A stretch of DNA of 64,000 nucleotides from NCBI RefSeq assembly GCF_004362515.1, contig NZ_SNXU01000001.1, positions 6,076,001 to 6,140,000 on the forward strand, written 5' to 3'. Below the pieces are notes generated by a model. That model saw only the letters and a list, made by a program, of their open reading frames with translations. It made no database searches and was not told the DNA's origin. The stretch comes from Actinokineospora alba. GTDB taxonomy: Bacteria; Actinomycetota; Actinomycetes; Mycobacteriales; Pseudonocardiaceae. This document shows positions 62,378-64,000 of the stretch, one piece after another. The position numbers and the translations under genes were made by a program. Position 1 is the stretch's first letter; the number at the start of each line of letters is the position of its first letter.

Positions 62378-63645
62378 AACCGCACCGCCCGCTCCCCGTC
62401 CCAACAGGACAGCGGACGCAACCCACTCACCGAAAGCTCCGCCGCCACCGTCAGCGGCCGCCCACCCGACACCGCCAGCAGCGTCCACGGGTCCACCCCC
62501 GCGCCCAGCGGCAGCACCGATCCGTCCACAGAGGACAGTCCCCATTCCTTGCCCAGCGACACCGGCGAGACGTCGTGCAGCACCACCGGGAGCCGGTCGA
62601 GCCATGGGTCGAGTGCCAGCCCGGCGGCGAACGCGGCCAGCGCGTCGTCGACGGTTCCGCCGGAGGGCACCGGGGCGGGTACGGCGTCGTCGCGGTCGGC
62701 GACCAGTGCGCGCAGCGGGAGGGCGCCCGGGTAGAACGCCAACGTGGCCGGGACGAGGGTGCCCGACACCAGCGAGGTGTCGAGAATCCGCCCCGGGCCC
62801 GCGAACGACAGCACCAGCGCCCACCGCCCGCTCGCCGAACCCCGCAGCCACGTCCGCCGGGAGACCAGTTGGTCGTTCTCCTGGTCGACGTGGCCCGCGA
62901 CCAGCCACTCGTCACGCACCCGGTCGCCGGAGGCCAGGACGTCGGCGGTGTCCACGGTGAAGCCCAAGCGGGTGCGCACGGTCGCCGCGAGCGGAGCGGG
63001 TAGGTCGTCGATCCGGGCGTACGCCACCGCCAGCGTCCGCAGCAGCGCGAGGTCTTCGAGCAGCCGGGACGGCCAGTCGCGCCCGCGCCCGGGGAGCATC
63101 GCGGCCCGCCGCAACCCCGACGCGAGGCCGGGGGCCTGGGCGTCGACCATGCGGGCGGCCACGGCGTAGAGCACGTCAGGGCTCTGGTCGAGCACCGCCA
63201 AGCCGGTCGTCACCTGGTCCCCGAGCCAGCCGATCAGCTCCGCGGCACCGCCCGCGACCCGCGAGGCACGCTTCTCCGCGCGCCGCGCCGCCGCTTCCTC
63301 GTCGCGCTCACCGGAAGACTCGGCCCGCTTGGGCCGGGCCAGCCACGTGTCGACCCACTCCGGCTCATCGGACTCCGGGACCGCGCCGTCAGCCCACAGC
63401 AGCAGCAACCCGAGAGCGTGCTTGCACGGGAACTTCCGGCTCGGACATGAGCACTTGAACGCGGGCTCGGACAGGTCGACGCCGACTTGGTACGGCGCCT
63501 TCCCACTCCCCTGGCAGGCACCCCAGACCGCATGCGCCGAGGCTCCCAGCGACGGCCACTTCGCCGGACTCGCCTGGCTCCGACCCGCCTTCGCGGACGC
63601 GGCGTCGGGCGCGAGGTCGAGCACCTGCTCAGCGGTCCACCGCAC
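62374..63645 (-). CDS. SWIM zinc-finger protein
   Basis: A 423-residue protein, first gene of the operon. The SWIM motif is complete (Cys65-x-Cys67...Cys74-x-His76 in FKCSCPSRKFPCKHALGL). An alpha-rich middle (with an Arg/Glu-rich charged helix near 105-130) and a beta-rich C-terminal half follow. SWIM fingers bind DNA or proteins. Likely to select the target of the MoxR/VWA machine. Confidence 0.88.
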   Translation of the reverse strand: MRWTAEQVLDLAPDAASAKAGRSQASPAKWPSLGASAHAVWGACQGSGKAPYQVGVDLSEPAFKCSCPSRKFPCKHALGLLLLWADGAVPESDEPEWVDTWLARPKRAESSGERDEEAAARRAEKRASRVAGGAAELIGWLGDQVTTGLAVLDQSPDVLYAVAARMVDAQAPGLASGLRRAAMLPGRGRDWPSRLLEDLALLRTLAVAYARIDDLPAPLAATVRTRLGFTVDTADVLASGDRVRDEWLVAGHVDQENDQLVSRRTWLRGSASGRWALVLSFAGPGRILDTSLVSGTLVPATLAFYPGALPLRALVADRDDAVPAPVPSGGTVDDALAAFAAGLALDPWLDRLPVVLHDVSPVSLGKEWGLSSVDGSVLPLGAGVDPWTLLAVSGGRPLTVAAELSVSGLRPLSCWDGERAVRL

Positions 63646-63722
63646 CCCGCGCCCTCGTCTCTGCCGGCACCTGCCCCGTCGACCCGAGCATGCCGGCTGA
63701 CACCGACACCGACGGTGCCAGG

Positions 63723-64000
63723 TCAGTTCACACAGTCCGGCGCGGCAGGCATGTCCCCGGCCATGGCTGCCTGGACGAACGGCCGCACCGCCTCCGGCGA
63801 GACCTCGAGCCCAGCGCCCTGCGTCGAGTTCACCACCTCACCCACCGGGATCAGCGCGACCCGCACCCCGCCACGCGTCTTGGCCAGGCCCTCCGCGAGT
63901 CCGAGCAGATCCGCGTCGGTGACCACCTGATCGCGGACAGCGGCCAGCACCGAGGCCGCGTTGGCGGGAGTGACGCGGCCGATCAACCCGGACAGGAACA
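63723..64000 (-). CDS. C-terminal part of a probable LCP (LytR-CpsA-Psr) family protein
   Basis: The last 92 or so codons of a gene entering from the right edge. It reads FLSGLIGRVTPANAAS, then helices and VALIPVGEVVNSTQGAG, and ends PAAPDCVN. That matches the end of LCP domains, which attach glycopolymers to peptidoglycan, but the catalytic part is outside the window. The apparent start inside the window (63986) is internal. Confidence 0.5.
   Translation of the reverse strand, partial: FLSGLIGRVTPANAASVLAAVRDQVVTDADLLGLAEGLAKTRGGVRVALIPVGEVVNSTQGAGLEVSPEAVRPFVQAAMAGDMPAAPDCVN

Overview
The window is very GC-rich, with coding GC3 close to saturation, many GTG/TTG starts and ATGA/GTGA gene overlaps. 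Gene content points to an actinomycete, most likely a Pseudonocardiales-type organism; this is inferred from gene content because no rRNA is present. No tRNA, rRNA, CRISPR array or insertion sequence was found. Most long plus-strand reading frames opposite minus-strand genes are high-GC shadows.

Layout. 1-7.7 kb: an MFS exporter, a fatty acyl-AMP ligase and the start of a type I polyketide synthase (ACP-KS-AT-DH, cut by the window edge), with a divergent GntR regulator. 8.3-15.7 kb: parC and parE, the second actinobacterial type II topoisomerase, each interrupted by an intein of a different endonuclease class. 15.8-25 kb: a chitin-type LPMO under a DasR-like operator, a DUF305 lipoprotein, a four-gene FtsK/EccC-like cassette, an aldo/keto reductase, an M14 carboxypeptidase and small genes. 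25-29.6 kb: a broken ketosynthase, an unknown protein, an acyl-CoA carboxylase beta subunit and a DinB-like protein.

29.7-38.7 kb resembles an enediyne cassette: hotdog thioesterase, enediyne-type PKS, UnbU, DUF1702 and two membrane proteins. The PKS is unusual. It is an open 1503-codon gene, but its ketosynthase is hollowed out by in-frame deletions, its ACP cannot be found, and KR, DH and phosphopantetheinyl-transferase key residues are replaced. Only the acyltransferase looks intact.

39-50 kb: an azole-type RiPP (TOMM) operon reads leftward as precursor peptide, E1-like/YcaO cyclodehydratase, SagB-type dehydrogenase, then two sensor kinases that each contain two complete kinase modules. 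A NarL-type regulator converges on it. A split thiamin-diphosphate decarboxylase pair diverges from the precursor. 50-56.5 kb is regulatory: AraC, HxlR-SCP2 and LAL regulators and an ECF sigma/zinc anti-sigma pair, with a perfect 64-bp inverted repeat between araC and hxlR. 56.5-63.6 kb is a tight SWIM / DUF5691 / MoxR ATPase / DUF5682 / VWA operon, followed by the end of a probable LCP-family gene.
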